64,000 nucleotides of DNA from an uncultured Winogradskyella sp. (GTDB taxonomy: Bacteria > Bacteroidota > Bacteroidia > Flavobacteriales > Flavobacteriaceae), in the NCBI RefSeq assembly GCF_947498005.1, contig NZ_CANMIW010000006.1:124001-188000 (forward strand), given 5' to 3'. The translations under genes were made by a program, and so were the position numbers. Positions within the stretch are counted from its first letter, which is position 1, and each line of letters starts with the position of its first letter. Shown here one piece after another: positions 8,156-18,093 of this stretch. Below the pieces are notes generated by a model. That model did not search any database and was not told the origin of the DNA. It worked only from the letters and a program-made list of their open reading frames with translations.

Positions 8156-9445
8156 ATGATAGAAAACCTTTACAAACGTAATTACCATCCTTTAATTCCT
8201 CTTTTTTACACCAAAGGATTATTAAGTAAACAGCAACTAGATAAAATACCTAAACGCACCTTACAACATTGGAAAAAGAACAAAAACAAGCATTACGATT
8301 TTGATCATTGGGTACTCCCATTTACAAATGATATAGAAGACATCAAAAAAACGATTGAACGACAGCAATTAAAAAAAGCAATTAGATTAATGATTAGAGT
8401 AAGCGACGGCTATCATCAAATTCTTAAAACTGTTGGCAAAAACAAACAACTACAAAAACAGAATGCGAGTTACGTTGTTAACTCAATAGACAGTATCATT
8501 AATTTAACCAAAATAAAAACACAACGAGCTTGCAAATTTTATGGTGTATCTAGTGACTGGTACTATCGTGAAAAACGAAAAATTAATTGTTCGCTAAACA
8601 TTTTCAATAAATGTTTTAAAAAGCATCCTAATCAGTTAAGCTTTGAAGAAACTAATGCTATTGAACAACTTATTAAAGACCCAAAGCACTTTGGTAAAAC
8701 TAAAGTAACCTTATATTATCATGCTTTGCGCAATGAATTAGTGTCTTGCGGAAAATCTACCTTTAGCAAATATGCCAAAGCTTTAGGCTATAGAAAATCT
8801 AAAAAAACCAAAATACCACCAAGAAAAGGACTTAGAGCTACCCGTGTTTTTGAGTGGTTACATGTAGATATTACTTTAGTACCAACCTTAGAAGATGGCA
8901 TGCAAAAAGTAGCTTTTGTCAAAGATAATTTTTCGAAAGCTATTCTACATTATGCATCTGTTTCTAAAAAAGCGGATAGTAAGTTTATAACAAAACTCTT
9001 TAAAGAAGCTTTTGAAAAATATGATTTATGTAACACAAATAAACCCATCAATATTTTAACTGATGGAGGGTCTGAAAACAAAGGCCACTTTACCACTTGG
9101 GTAAACCATTTTAATGCGCCTCCTGTGGTTTCTAAAATTACTGCTAGAACTAACGATTTCCCCCTATCTAATTCTATGGCAGAAAGCACGCATAGTATTT
9201 ATAAAACTGAATTTTTAAAAGGACAGATTTCAAGAACCGTTAAAAACCATTTGGATAGTCTTGAACGATTTGTTCAATATTATAATTTTGAGCGACATCC
9301 TGCAGATTTATATGGCTTATATCCTATGGAAGTTATAAACGGAAAATTACCTGACAAGGACTACTTTAAAAACCAAATTGCAGAAGCCAAAGCCAATAGA
9401 GTTATTACCAATAAAGCGTTTAACAAATGTGCATTTATAGGATAA
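8156..9445 (+). CDS. DDE transposase with integrase core (rve), IS3/IS481-like, single frame
   Basis: A 429-residue protein. The N-terminal third is a helix-rich DNA-binding part and the C-terminal half is a retroviral-integrase-type core. The catalytic triad is visible: D in WLHVDITL, D in ILTDGGSEN and E in SMAESTHS. The second D and the E are separated by 39 residues, slightly more than the classical 35. The reading frame is intact, so the enzyme may be active. I could not find convincing terminal inverted repeats or a target duplication around it, so the ends of any insertion sequence are undefined. It separates the minus secretion operon from the RHS operon. Confidence 0.8.
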   Translation: MIENLYKRNYHPLIPLFYTKGLLSKQQLDKIPKRTLQHWKKNKNKHYDFDHWVLPFTNDIEDIKKTIERQQLKKAIRLMIRVSDGYHQILKTVGKNKQLQKQNASYVVNSIDSIINLTKIKTQRACKFYGVSSDWYYREKRKINCSLNIFNKCFKKHPNQLSFEETNAIEQLIKDPKHFGKTKVTLYYHALRNELVSCGKSTFSKYAKALGYRKSKKTKIPPRKGLRATRVFEWLHVDITLVPTLEDGMQKVAFVKDNFSKAILHYASVSKKADSKFITKLFKEAFEKYDLCNTNKPINILTDGGSENKGHFTTWVNHFNAPPVVSKITARTNDFPLSNSMAESTHSIYKTEFLKGQISRTVKNHLDSLERFVQYYNFERHPADLYGLYPMEVINGKLPDKDYFKNQIAEAKANRVITNKAFNKCAFIG

Positions 9446-9548
9446 CTATGTTTAAAAATATCGTTCCCAGCTTATTTTAAATTAATATTTTAAAAACATA
9501 AAAATTACCGACTTTCTATTTGAAATGAAACTCAAATATTATAGAAAT

Positions 9549-9576
9549 GGCTTCTATTTATCTAAAAATAGAAGCC
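9549..9576 (+). terminator. hairpin downstream of the transposase gene
   Basis: GGCTTCTATTT (9549-9559) pairs perfectly with AAATAGAAGCC (9566-9576). A run of T is lacking on the plus strand, so termination strength is uncertain. Confidence 0.35.
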
Positions 9577-9670
9577 TTAATATCTATTAACTCCAATGCG
9601 CAAACATTGGCGTAGTTTTGTTGTAGTTTTAAATAGATGTTGCTCCGTAAAGTGCAAAAACTGGCGCAAT

Positions 9671-9694
9671 AAAAAACCACCTTGTCAAAGGTGG
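9671..9694 (-). terminator. terminator of the RHS operon
   Basis: CCACCTT (9677-9683) pairs with AAGGTGG (9688-9694). Read on the minus strand the hairpin is followed by six T. It lies about 30 bp after the stop of the last RHS-operon gene. Confidence 0.75.
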
Positions 9695-9724
9695 CTTCTC
9701 TTTGTTTTAAATTAAGTAATCAAT

Positions 9725-10207
9725 TTAAGAAATGTACTCGCTTGATGGAATCATAATAAATTGGTCTGTACTCCCATCTGGTAAAAATGTTAAGTAGTAA
9801 TACTTAATATCTTTCTTCAATGAAAAAGTATATTTATTAATCAATTTATACACAGATTCATCACTTATAAATAAAACGCTAACATTAATTATATCTCCTT
9901 CTTTTAATGATTCTGGAACTCTTATATTATCGCTTTCACTTTCTAAATAAACGAGTTTATTATTAAATAGAATTGCTAGTTCGTATTTGTTTGCAGAGCT
10001 AAAAGGCATATTGCATTTAATCAAACTAGAAATTGACGAATTATTTACTTTGAACCCTTCAAACTCTTTTTCCTTTTTCTTATAAAAATTATCTCTGCTT
10101 TCAAATATTTTATAATAATCAGAAATTTCTATTCCATCATTTCTATTATTACAACCAAAAAGAGTATTTAGTAACACGATACATATAATTAATTTTATTG
10201 TCTTCAT
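9725..10207 (-). CDS. uncharacterised lipoprotein, possible partner/immunity protein of the RHS protein
   Basis: A 160-residue protein with a lipoprotein signal (LLNTLFGCNNRN, Cys19). The mature part alternates short charged helices and beta strands and matches no family I know. It starts 3 bp after the stop of the 1295-residue RHS gene, so it is translated from the same mRNA. In polymorphic toxin loci the small gene just downstream of the toxin usually encodes immunity. A periplasm-facing lipoprotein would fit a toxin acting in the periplasm, but this is inference from position only. An adhesin-associated role is equally open. Confidence 0.6.
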   Translation of the reverse strand: MKTIKLIICIVLLNTLFGCNNRNDGIEISDYYKIFESRDNFYKKKEKEFEGFKVNNSSISSLIKCNMPFSSANKYELAILFNNKLVYLESESDNIRVPESLKEGDIINVSVLFISDESVYKLINKYTFSLKKDIKYYYLTFLPDGSTDQFIMIPSSEYIS

Positions 10208-10210
10208 TTC

Positions 10211-13200
10211 TTATTCTTTTACTGACTTCTTCTTTTTGTTAAAATGCCATAGTTTTGATGGCTTTCCATTACTTTGAGTTCCTCCTGTTGGCAAAGAGTA
10301 ACTACCTGCAGTATTAAATCCGTTCCAATTTCTATTTATTTTCGCAGAAGTTGATTCTCCTTGATTCATTTTAGCATAATCAGACCTTCCTTGATACCCA
10401 TAAACACTAGAGTTTGTTTGTGTAGCAAGCTGACCTGCGAAAGAACTCCAAAGACCAGGATTGGTAGCATCAGTATTACTAGCATCTCCTTCTGTTGGTG
10501 TTGCTGCATTACATGTAAATAAGCAAATAGTTGCATTATCAAAGGCTCCTGCATTTAATCCAGCAATATCACTAATGCCAAAACTTAAACCATCTTGAAC
10601 GCCTGCTCCTTCTTGTCCGTAGCCAAACTCCATACTTCCTGTTAATCCATGTCCAAAGGCTGAAATATCTGTTATCTTATCATCTGTCCTTGCATCCGAT
10701 AAGTCACCGTCACTAGTACTTTTCGAATTTAAGTAGTTAGATATCCCTTCTTTTGAATCAACGCCCACAAAACTTACTCCAAGTTTTTTAGCTGCTTTTT
10801 TAAACTTTTTGATGTCTTTTTTAGAATAACCTGTAGTTACTAATAACCAAGTTGTTGCCTCGTCTTGTTTAGCATAACTTGTTAATTGATTGAGAGCTGA
10901 TTCTATAAAATTATATTTATATCTACTGTCACTATCATATTCGCCACCACTTATGACTATATTCTCTTGACCATCTGGGTCTATTACCGAAGTCGGTCTA
11001 TTGTAGGCATAATGGTAAGGACTGAAATCATCAAATTTACCAGCTTTTGGGTCAATTACAAACCATCTACCAAGTGCTGCATCATAATTTCTTGCTCCAT
11101 AGTCATACCAATCCAACCCAAGCTCATCATTAAGTTCCTTGCCATTGTACTTATACTTCTGTGCTGCACTATTGCTATTGGCACTCACGATGTTGTTGTA
11201 CCCTTTGTGTTCAAGCCCAAATGGATAGTAGTTTTTCTCTTCTATGATTTCAGAACTATCTACAGAGCCATCATTATTACTATCTGAGTAGGAAAGTCTT
11301 ACATTTGAAAGGTGGTCTTTATATTGATAGACATATTTAAAATTAGGTGTTACTGTTACCGTTGTATTATTATTAAATGAATTACTATTTGATCTTGAGG
11401 AACGTATCCGTTCTTCAATAGGCTCCGCATAACCCTCTGAATGAGACATGAATTTTAAACTTCCATTCTCATAGATTAAGTTACTAGCATACGTCGTTAT
11501 TATTTCACCTGCTTCAGATTCCACTATTTTCTTCTGTTTTACACCTGTGGCATCGTAAATATAATCAATTCTTCCGTCTGGCAATGTAACTTGAGTTGGT
11601 AAATTTAAATGGTTGTATAATATATCCGTTGATATACCTTTATTATAATCTCGTAACATATTGCCATTACTATCATAGGTGTACTCTGTAGCAATGTTAG
11701 AGCCATCTTTAAAACCATAAGTGCCATTTTCATTGTCTATTACTTTTTTTAACCTATTACTTTTGTTTTCGTAGGTATAGACTAAATCATCCATTACATC
11801 AAAGCTTGTTGCGGCTTCATCGGTATGGCCTCGTCTAGCTAAATCGGTAATATTACCGTTTTTATCATAACCAACCGAGGTTAAACTATAGTCATTATTA
11901 CTAGCTATACCACTGGTAATTCTATTGAGGTCATCATAATCGTATTTATACCATCTCAATACATTATCGTTCTTAGTTTTCCATTCAGTTTCTGAGATAT
12001 TACCATTATATAACTCATTACCACCATGGTCTTTTGTATTATAATTAAGCTTAAATGCAAAGAGATCATTCCCTATTATTGACGGATCATTTATTGTTTT
12101 TAACCAACCTCTGACATTATAGCTATAATCTACTTCTTGCAAACGTTTAGCATTTTCTTTACCTCCAACGCCTTTCGCTTCTAATTGACCTAAATCATCA
12201 TAGATATTAGATATTATAACTTCATCAAGGGCTGCATTATTAATCTTTTGCTTATGCGAGACTAACCTATTGGCATGGTCGTATTCAAATTTATCTATAG
12301 TGGTTACAGAAGTCACTTTATTTATGTCGTATTTTGTATGGCTTGTTGTCGTTTCTACTACTCTTCCATCCCATAATAATTGACTCTTAACCTTGTCTGT
12401 GGTATTTAAATAAAGGTTTCTATTATAGACGTAGATAGGTCTAGAATTATCGTCATAATAGCTTACTGTAGTAATCCAACTATCTGTACCTAAAACTCTC
12501 ACCTTACTACCTGTCGCTAAACCAGTGACAGCAGTTGTTGGTGTAATACCATAGGCTGTTTCTGAGTTACCAGCTACCTTATCGAAGGTATAATTATCAT
12601 AGTAATTGATGGTGTATAATTCAGTAATATTTGTGGTTGGATAACCTGTATTATTATAATATATTGTTGTACCTGCTAAGTTAGTACTTGTATTTTGTTT
12701 AGTAACATGTGTATTACTTACTGCATTTGCTGCCGCTTGTAATGAACTTCTAGAACTACCGCTAGTAATAAAACCTGTGTATGCTACTCTACCAAAAACA
12801 TCGTATTTAGTAAACAACCATTTGTTCTGACTATCTAAATTGGCATCTTGGGTTAAGATAGGTTGATCTAATTTATTGTAAACTATAAACTCCCATCCTT
12901 TGCCTGGTATTTTCTTCTCTACCAATCGGTTTAGTTTATCATATTTGTATTGGTAACAAAGTTCACTAAGCTCTGTGGCATCTGGCATAGCTGAGTGTGG
13001 TTCTGATTTTGGTGGTAAAACATAGGTTAGATTTCCATAATCATCATAGACGTAATACGTATCGTGCTTTGTTTCATTATTATAAGTTCTTTTTAAAATT
13101 ACTTGCCCTTGCTTGTTTTTAAACTCTTCAGTGGTGTGATCTTTAGTTGGTGTACCATCGTGATTTTCATCCTTAGTTATAGTTTTGTAAAGTTGGTTAG

Positions 13201-14098
13201 CACCATAATAACCACTCATATTTAGGCTTGGATTATAAGTAACAACAGTACTATCTGTACTTTTCGTTAAATTCACACTATAATAACGCACATCTGTTGC
13301 GGTATTAGTTAAATAATCTATTTCTATTTCATGGTTATTGCCTAGTTTCCAATCTTCGCCTGGTGCTGCTTGCTTCATCACTCTATTCAGTGGCGAGTTA
13401 TCAAACTCTTTTTCTGAATACGGATTTATATCTACTGCCGAAATAGACGGGAAATCTGCTTCATATTTTGGAGCATCGTAATACGTATGAGTTGCTGTTA
13501 GTCCATCTGGTCTGTAAGACCCTATATCTGTTGAAGAACTATAAGGTAAATAATCTTTTACCTGTCTACCAAATTCATCATAACCGACGTGTGTTATTAT
13601 ATCCTCACGGTTTCCTCCTGCTCTTATGGCCACTTGTTGCACAGGTCTTCCTAAGCCATCAAAATAACTAATAGCTTCAACCTTTTCTGTTACTAATAAA
13701 TTATCTATATCTGTTGTTGGCGTTCTAGGAGATGTATTATGAACATAGTTTCGCTCGGTAATTAAACTTGGCGCATTATCCTCTATAGTTACCACTAAGG
13801 TTTCCTTTATAACGTTCTTTTCTTTAAATGCTACTGAACCCGAACCTGAACTACCCCATGAAACAACGACACTGTAAGACGTACCAGATTCAGTATTTGA
13901 AACTAGAGATCCTCCTGTGATATTCCATCCATCATAGGAATAAAACATACCATTGTTAAAAGTATAAGTCTCTGTTGAATTTGGTAAAACACTAACAGAG
14001 CCTGTAAGGTTTTGAGCAAAGCCTAATGAACTAAATGCTAAAAGTACTAACAATACCAAGCTAATTTTTGAAAAATATTTCTTTTTATTATTTATCAT
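10211..14098 (-). CDS. RHS/YD-repeat secreted protein with variable C-terminal domain
   Basis: A 1295-residue protein with a Sec signal peptide (cleavage after LGFA). An N-terminal Ig-like segment is followed by a DUF6443-like region (YFDGLGRPVQQVAIRAGG, then VGYDEFGRQVKDYLP). Next come many YD repeats (for example YDDYGNLTYV, YDKLNRLVEK, YDYDDLNRIT). The RHS-associated core follows near residues 990-1044 (YDYGARNYDAALGRWFVIDP, ending in IDPDGQ). The last 251 residues are non-repetitive and form the variable domain, with AFGHGLTGS (His1150) and ICLFTCNAA (Cys1196). RHS shells usually encapsulate and release such C-termini. No T9SS sorting domain is seen at the C-terminus. It is the third gene of the four-gene operon. 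Confidence 0.88.
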   Translation of the reverse strand: MINNKKKYFSKISLVLLVLLAFSSLGFAQNLTGSVSVLPNSTETYTFNNGMFYSYDGWNITGGSLVSNTESGTSYSVVVSWGSSGSGSVAFKEKNVIKETLVVTIEDNAPSLITERNYVHNTSPRTPTTDIDNLLVTEKVEAISYFDGLGRPVQQVAIRAGGNREDIITHVGYDEFGRQVKDYLPYSSSTDIGSYRPDGLTATHTYYDAPKYEADFPSISAVDINPYSEKEFDNSPLNRVMKQAAPGEDWKLGNNHEIEIDYLTNTATDVRYYSVNLTKSTDSTVVTYNPSLNMSGYYGANQLYKTITKDENHDGTPTKDHTTEEFKNKQGQVILKRTYNNETKHDTYYVYDDYGNLTYVLPPKSEPHSAMPDATELSELCYQYKYDKLNRLVEKKIPGKGWEFIVYNKLDQPILTQDANLDSQNKWLFTKYDVFGRVAYTGFITSGSSRSSLQAAANAVSNTHVTKQNTSTNLAGTTIYYNNTGYPTTNITELYTINYYDNYTFDKVAGNSETAYGITPTTAVTGLATGSKVRVLGTDSWITTVSYYDDNSRPIYVYNRNLYLNTTDKVKSQLLWDGRVVETTTSHTKYDINKVTSVTTIDKFEYDHANRLVSHKQKINNAALDEVIISNIYDDLGQLEAKGVGGKENAKRLQEVDYSYNVRGWLKTINDPSIIGNDLFAFKLNYNTKDHGGNELYNGNISETEWKTKNDNVLRWYKYDYDDLNRITSGIASNNDYSLTSVGYDKNGNITDLARRGHTDEAATSFDVMDDLVYTYENKSNRLKKVIDNENGTYGFKDGSNIATEYTYDSNGNMLRDYNKGISTDILYNHLNLPTQVTLPDGRIDYIYDATGVKQKKIVESEAGEIITTYASNLIYENGSLKFMSHSEGYAEPIEERIRSSRSNSNSFNNNTTVTVTPNFKYVYQYKDHLSNVRLSYSDSNNDGSVDSSEIIEEKNYYPFGLEHKGYNNIVSANSNSAAQKYKYNGKELNDELGLDWYDYGARNYDAALGRWFVIDPKAGKFDDFSPYHYAYNRPTSVIDPDGQENIVISGGEYDSDSRYKYNFIESALNQLTSYAKQDEATTWLLVTTGYSKKDIKKFKKAAKKLGVSFVGVDSKEGISNYLNSKSTSDGDLSDARTDDKITDISAFGHGLTGSMEFGYGQEGAGVQDGLSFGISDIAGLNAGAFDNATICLFTCNAATPTEGDASNTDATNPGLWSSFAGQLATQTNSSVYGYQGRSDYAKMNQGESTSAKINRNWNGFNTAGSYSLPTGGTQSNGKPSKLWHFNKKKKSVKE

Positions 14099-14109
14099 AA
14101 CTTTTAGTT

Positions 14110-14538
14110 TTAGAGATTAGTAAGTGACTCAATGTAAAAAGTATAACTCTCAGCTGCAATTTCATTTACGTCATTAATGGATAGAACCACAATAATGCCT
14201 TCTGCATTGCCATTGATTATTAAGCTTGCTGTTGAATCTTCCGTCGTTAAATCATATTGAATTTCTCCTGTGTTATCTGAAGTATTCCAGTTTCCTGTAA
14301 CCAGTGAAATATTAAAACTGCTAGTTTCCGAGGTGTTATTATACCCATTTTGCACCCAAGTAAAGTTTGTGCCTTGCTTGGTTAAATTATTATTTAGTTC
14401 TACTTCTGTTCCATTTACACCGACTAAATAACTTTGAGCTGACCAGTCTATATGCTCATTCTGTGAAAATGAAAATAGAGTACCTAGTAAAAAACAAAAG
14501 GTTATTAGATTTAATTTATATAGTGATATAGTTTTCAT
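14110..14538 (-). CDS. small secreted protein of the RHS operon, unknown function
   Basis: A 142-residue protein with a Sec signal peptide (cleavage after LFSFS, then QNEHIDW). The mature part is rich in N, T and S with beta-strand patterns (TGEIQYDLTTEDSTASLIING). It ends without a sorting domain and looks like an Ig-like or beta-sandwich domain. A comparable segment stands at the N-terminus of the neighbouring 1295-residue RHS protein, just before its DUF6443-like part, so it may be a detached copy. It lies 14 bp after the 1125-residue YD gene and 11 bp before the RHS gene. I recognise no family. Confidence 0.55.
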   Translation of the reverse strand: MKTISLYKLNLITFCFLLGTLFSFSQNEHIDWSAQSYLVGVNGTEVELNNNLTKQGTNFTWVQNGYNNTSETSSFNISLVTGNWNTSDNTGEIQYDLTTEDSTASLIINGNAEGIIVVLSINDVNEIAAESYTFYIESLTNL

Positions 14539-14552
14539 ATGATTCTTGTTTT

Positions 14553-17500
14553 TTAATTATTTAAAAAATAATGGTATTTGTTCTCGTTCAGTATATAACC
14601 ATCTTTGTCTTTAACTCTTACTAATCGGTTAAACTCATCATATTCATAGTATGCAATGTTCCCATTAGGATCGGTCATACTGGTAACACCTATTAAAGGA
14701 TCATATGTATAGGTACTTATCATAGCATCAGGTAATGATGACCTCAACGCATTTAATGCTGTTCGCAAATTTTTCTCATTACAACTACCTGAGTCTTGAC
14801 AATGATCATTGTCTAAATTTGATTTGGATTGAATATTTGCTACATGACCTGAAACTTGTGAATACGTTGCATTTTCTATCTTTGCAACTGGCAGACTGTT
14901 ACCATAACCATAGATATAAGTTATATCCATGCCATCTGACTTTTTTACTTGTAGAATATTACCGTCTGAGTCATAATCCTTAAATTCAATTCTATTTTCC
15001 AACAGATTATCTGCTTTTGAAGTTTGAATGAATTCTGGCTCTATAACTCCTGCTCCCCAATCTTTGTAGTTTGTTCTCGTTGTGTTTTGTGACAAAACTG
15101 TTCCGTTGAGATCCTTAACTGTTGTTTTTGTTTGTAATGGCATAGCTATACGATGCTGTCCATTAGTATTTGATAGTGTGGGAGTTTTTAATAAATCTAT
15201 AGCCGATTTTTCTTGAGTGGTCAATGACTCACCTAACGAAGAGAGACTTGTTACATCTTCTGGGTAATAAGTAAGAACATTAGTCAATGTTTCATTACTA
15301 TTATGACTATTTACTTCAGATGCTAAAAGTGGATTATTATCATAAAAATAATCAACCGAAGTGGTTACATCACCATTACTTAGATAATCTGTGGTAGTTT
15401 GATGTTTTATACGCTGCCACTCTGTAGTATAACCATAATACCTTACGTAAAGATTATTTCCTAAACCGTTATCTGGCATTCTATAAACCTGAATAGCAAA
15501 CTCTGTAGAAGGTTTATGAAATGTATTCGCTACCTCGTATTCATATAACTGTTCCTTAACTTTTGAACCCACTTTATCATAGTGACTTAATTTTAATAGG
15601 TTACCATTTCTCCAATTAGGCAAAATAGATTTATTGTTTACAGAGGGAAAAGGTGAATTATAATAAGTATTACTATATGGGTAAATATTACTTAAAAATT
15701 CATTTGAATACTCATATTCTTTATAACCATTAGTATTTACCCCTGATGCTGTAATTTCTGTAACATTAGTATACCCTATGTAACTACTACCATTTATCTT
15801 AAATAATGGAGCGTTAGAATTTATCTTAATTGTTCCATTGCTAACATTACCACTGCAAACTGCCTTATAATTATCTATAGAATTAATAGGCAAACTAATA
15901 ACCATTCCACTAGTTTGATTTGGTGACGCATGGTCGTCGTGAAAGGTATAATCAAAACTACGAGACGATGCTGGTATTGTGGCTAAATAATCGTAAGCAT
16001 TTATTTCTGCAATTCGCAAGCCTCCAAACAGATATTCTCCAGGAGTAGGATCTACATTATATTTACAAATTACATCCAGTAACCCTTGCATTGCAGAACA
16101 ACTTGGGTCTGTAAAAGGATCGCAATTAGAACCATTGACAGATTTTGCTGTAATTTTATAAGTTTGCCCAGGTAAAAGCTGTTTATTAAATGAATTTTGT
16201 AGAATTGGCTCATTCAATTGAGTCGATATTCCAACTAGCTTAAGAGTAAAATCGCAATTTGTATCACTTAAATTAGGTCCATTACACCCTGACATATTAA
16301 TTAGAAAACTAACCCATCCATCGCTATTTGGATCTACTGTAAACGTTTTGGAATAATCGACATTCACATCAGAATCTGCGAACAAGGAAGAGTTTTGAAG
16401 AAAAAAAGCTGTTTCCTCCTGATAATCCTGAAATGTTGGAATATTATTTTCAAATAAGCTTGCACTATTATTCTCCCAAACAAACTCTTCTGACCCTCCT
16501 GTAGGCAATATTATTTTGGTAAGGGTTTCTGCTTGAGTAAAATTAGGTTGCACCATCCTATTAGCATTCCCTATCAATCCCGTTGGCACAGAAGGTCTAT
16601 GTCTAGCCTTAGGAATTAAATCCGCATTCTGTTGCCCATTGTAATAACCAAAATAGTCTATGGACCTTGAATAACGTTGTGGTAATTTCTGAGTATTATA
16701 CTCTAAAGTATATCTAGCCTCTTCATTATCATTTTCGTCTACAAGGGACACAGCATCTAATTTTAAGCGGTATTCCGCCTCTGTATTATCTGATAACGCA
16801 AAAAATGGCATATTATAAGTACTCCCTGATGAACAAAGAGATTGAGAATGATGTAAATTAATCCCTTTGACATAAGCGTCATTATTATCATACAAAACAA
16901 TTTTATCCAAAGGATATGAGTTCTTCAAGTCCGTTCTCTCAGTAGTTCCTTTTACAAATAGAACCCTTCCTGAGGGAAAAATAATTTCTTGAAGTCTTGG
17001 TTGAGTAAATTTTCTTTCGGCATAATTAATATTATATTCTTCAGGACAGCCTGACCCCAAATTTAAAATCAATTCTTCATCTTGTCGCACTATTGTTTTT
17101 ACATCAGCCTCCACACCGTATATAAAATCTATTGTCTCGCTAGATGAAGGGAACTCAATATGATGCAACAGCCAACTTTGGTTATAGGGATTATTTGACG
17201 CATACAGGCTCGCCGTATTTTCAAATATTCCGTTTTGAGTATGCGTCATACTTTTAACACTCTGTGTTTTCTCTCTATAGGCTGCTGAACCGCCAAAATG
17301 GTATCTTATACCATCTGGCGTATTAATTATAAACCCATTTATTCTGCCATTTTGCTCAATCATTTCAATATTAACATTGGTATATGGCACTTGTATAAAT
17401 TTATCATCCGTTTGATCATAATAAAACGTACCTGAATACCCAGGTATAGAATAATTAAACTCGTCTGGCTCGTAATCCCTTTGATCAGATATATATGATA

Positions 17501-17930
17501 ACAGTTGAGCAGTTTGTTCATTTGAATTACAACAATATTCGGTTGTATCAGGATTATCAGCGAAATGTTCTAAAGTATACGTTGTATTCATATATCCATT
17601 TGGAGAATTATCTGGCAGCCAATTTATAGTTCTGGAGACCAAACCTCCTGCATTAAGATTCCATCCTAAACCTACCCAAGAAGCAATATCTTCCACTTTA
17701 ACTCCGCCAGAATTATATGTTAAACTTATAGGGATCGAGACACCTTTATAATTAATAGAATGAAATGGAATTTGAATACTTGGCAACCCAGTATATGGAG
17801 ATACTTGAGTTTGGGAATACGATATTAATGAAGAAGCCTCTGGAGACGGAGGAATAACATTAGGAAGCTCCTGCGCCTGCAAGTTCAGAGCTATTAGAAA
17901 AATAAAAAAAACAGTCAAACGATTTTTCAT
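14553..17930 (-). CDS. large secreted YD/RHS-like protein (Bacteroidota RHS-pair N-partner)
   Basis: A 1125-residue protein with a signal peptide (cleavage after NLQA, then QELPNVIPPSPEA). The N-terminal 100 residues carry the conserved Bacteroidota block SPYTGLPSIQIPF, then SIPISLTYNSGGVKVEDIAS and WVGLGWNLNAGG, which is characteristic of the large protein encoded beside DUF6443 RHS proteins. A few YD repeats stand only at the C-terminus (YDPLIGVTSMTDPNGNIAYY, then YEYDEFNRLVRVKDKDG). It lacks the RHS core and any toxin-like tail. It is the first gene of the RHS operon, divergent from the response regulator gene with 285 bp between them. Role: probably a surface-exposed or exported partner of the RHS protein; export route unknown. 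Confidence 0.8.
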   Translation of the reverse strand: MKNRLTVFFIFLIALNLQAQELPNVIPPSPEASSLISYSQTQVSPYTGLPSIQIPFHSINYKGVSIPISLTYNSGGVKVEDIASWVGLGWNLNAGGLVSRTINWLPDNSPNGYMNTTYTLEHFADNPDTTEYCCNSNEQTAQLLSYISDQRDYEPDEFNYSIPGYSGTFYYDQTDDKFIQVPYTNVNIEMIEQNGRINGFIINTPDGIRYHFGGSAAYREKTQSVKSMTHTQNGIFENTASLYASNNPYNQSWLLHHIEFPSSSETIDFIYGVEADVKTIVRQDEELILNLGSGCPEEYNINYAERKFTQPRLQEIIFPSGRVLFVKGTTERTDLKNSYPLDKIVLYDNNDAYVKGINLHHSQSLCSSGSTYNMPFFALSDNTEAEYRLKLDAVSLVDENDNEEARYTLEYNTQKLPQRYSRSIDYFGYYNGQQNADLIPKARHRPSVPTGLIGNANRMVQPNFTQAETLTKIILPTGGSEEFVWENNSASLFENNIPTFQDYQEETAFFLQNSSLFADSDVNVDYSKTFTVDPNSDGWVSFLINMSGCNGPNLSDTNCDFTLKLVGISTQLNEPILQNSFNKQLLPGQTYKITAKSVNGSNCDPFTDPSCSAMQGLLDVICKYNVDPTPGEYLFGGLRIAEINAYDYLATIPASSRSFDYTFHDDHASPNQTSGMVISLPINSIDNYKAVCSGNVSNGTIKINSNAPLFKINGSSYIGYTNVTEITASGVNTNGYKEYEYSNEFLSNIYPYSNTYYNSPFPSVNNKSILPNWRNGNLLKLSHYDKVGSKVKEQLYEYEVANTFHKPSTEFAIQVYRMPDNGLGNNLYVRYYGYTTEWQRIKHQTTTDYLSNGDVTTSVDYFYDNNPLLASEVNSHNSNETLTNVLTYYPEDVTSLSSLGESLTTQEKSAIDLLKTPTLSNTNGQHRIAMPLQTKTTVKDLNGTVLSQNTTRTNYKDWGAGVIEPEFIQTSKADNLLENRIEFKDYDSDGNILQVKKSDGMDITYIYGYGNSLPVAKIENATYSQVSGHVANIQSKSNLDNDHCQDSGSCNEKNLRTALNALRSSLPDAMISTYTYDPLIGVTSMTDPNGNIAYYEYDEFNRLVRVKDKDGYILNENKYHYFLNN

Positions 17931-18093
17931 TGAAAGAGAGGTTTAATGGATTAACACTTTATCGACGATTTTAACAAACCAATACCAATAAAAGAAATTA
18001 GATGCACGTGGTCTAAATCCCACAAATAATTTGAGTTAATGTTTTGATAGTCAAAATTATTGTGAATAAATTTAAAGGACATTTAACTGACAC

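Noticed and set aside
8030..9600. Terminal inverted repeats for the transposase gene
   Set aside because: The only strong inverted repeat (8082-8116) is local to one side and matches the operator at 18098, so it is regulatory rather than an IS end.
10967..11287. Plus-strand open frame of 106 codons inside the RHS gene
   Set aside because: It is antisense to conserved RHS core coding sequence and has no ribosome binding site or recognisable domain.
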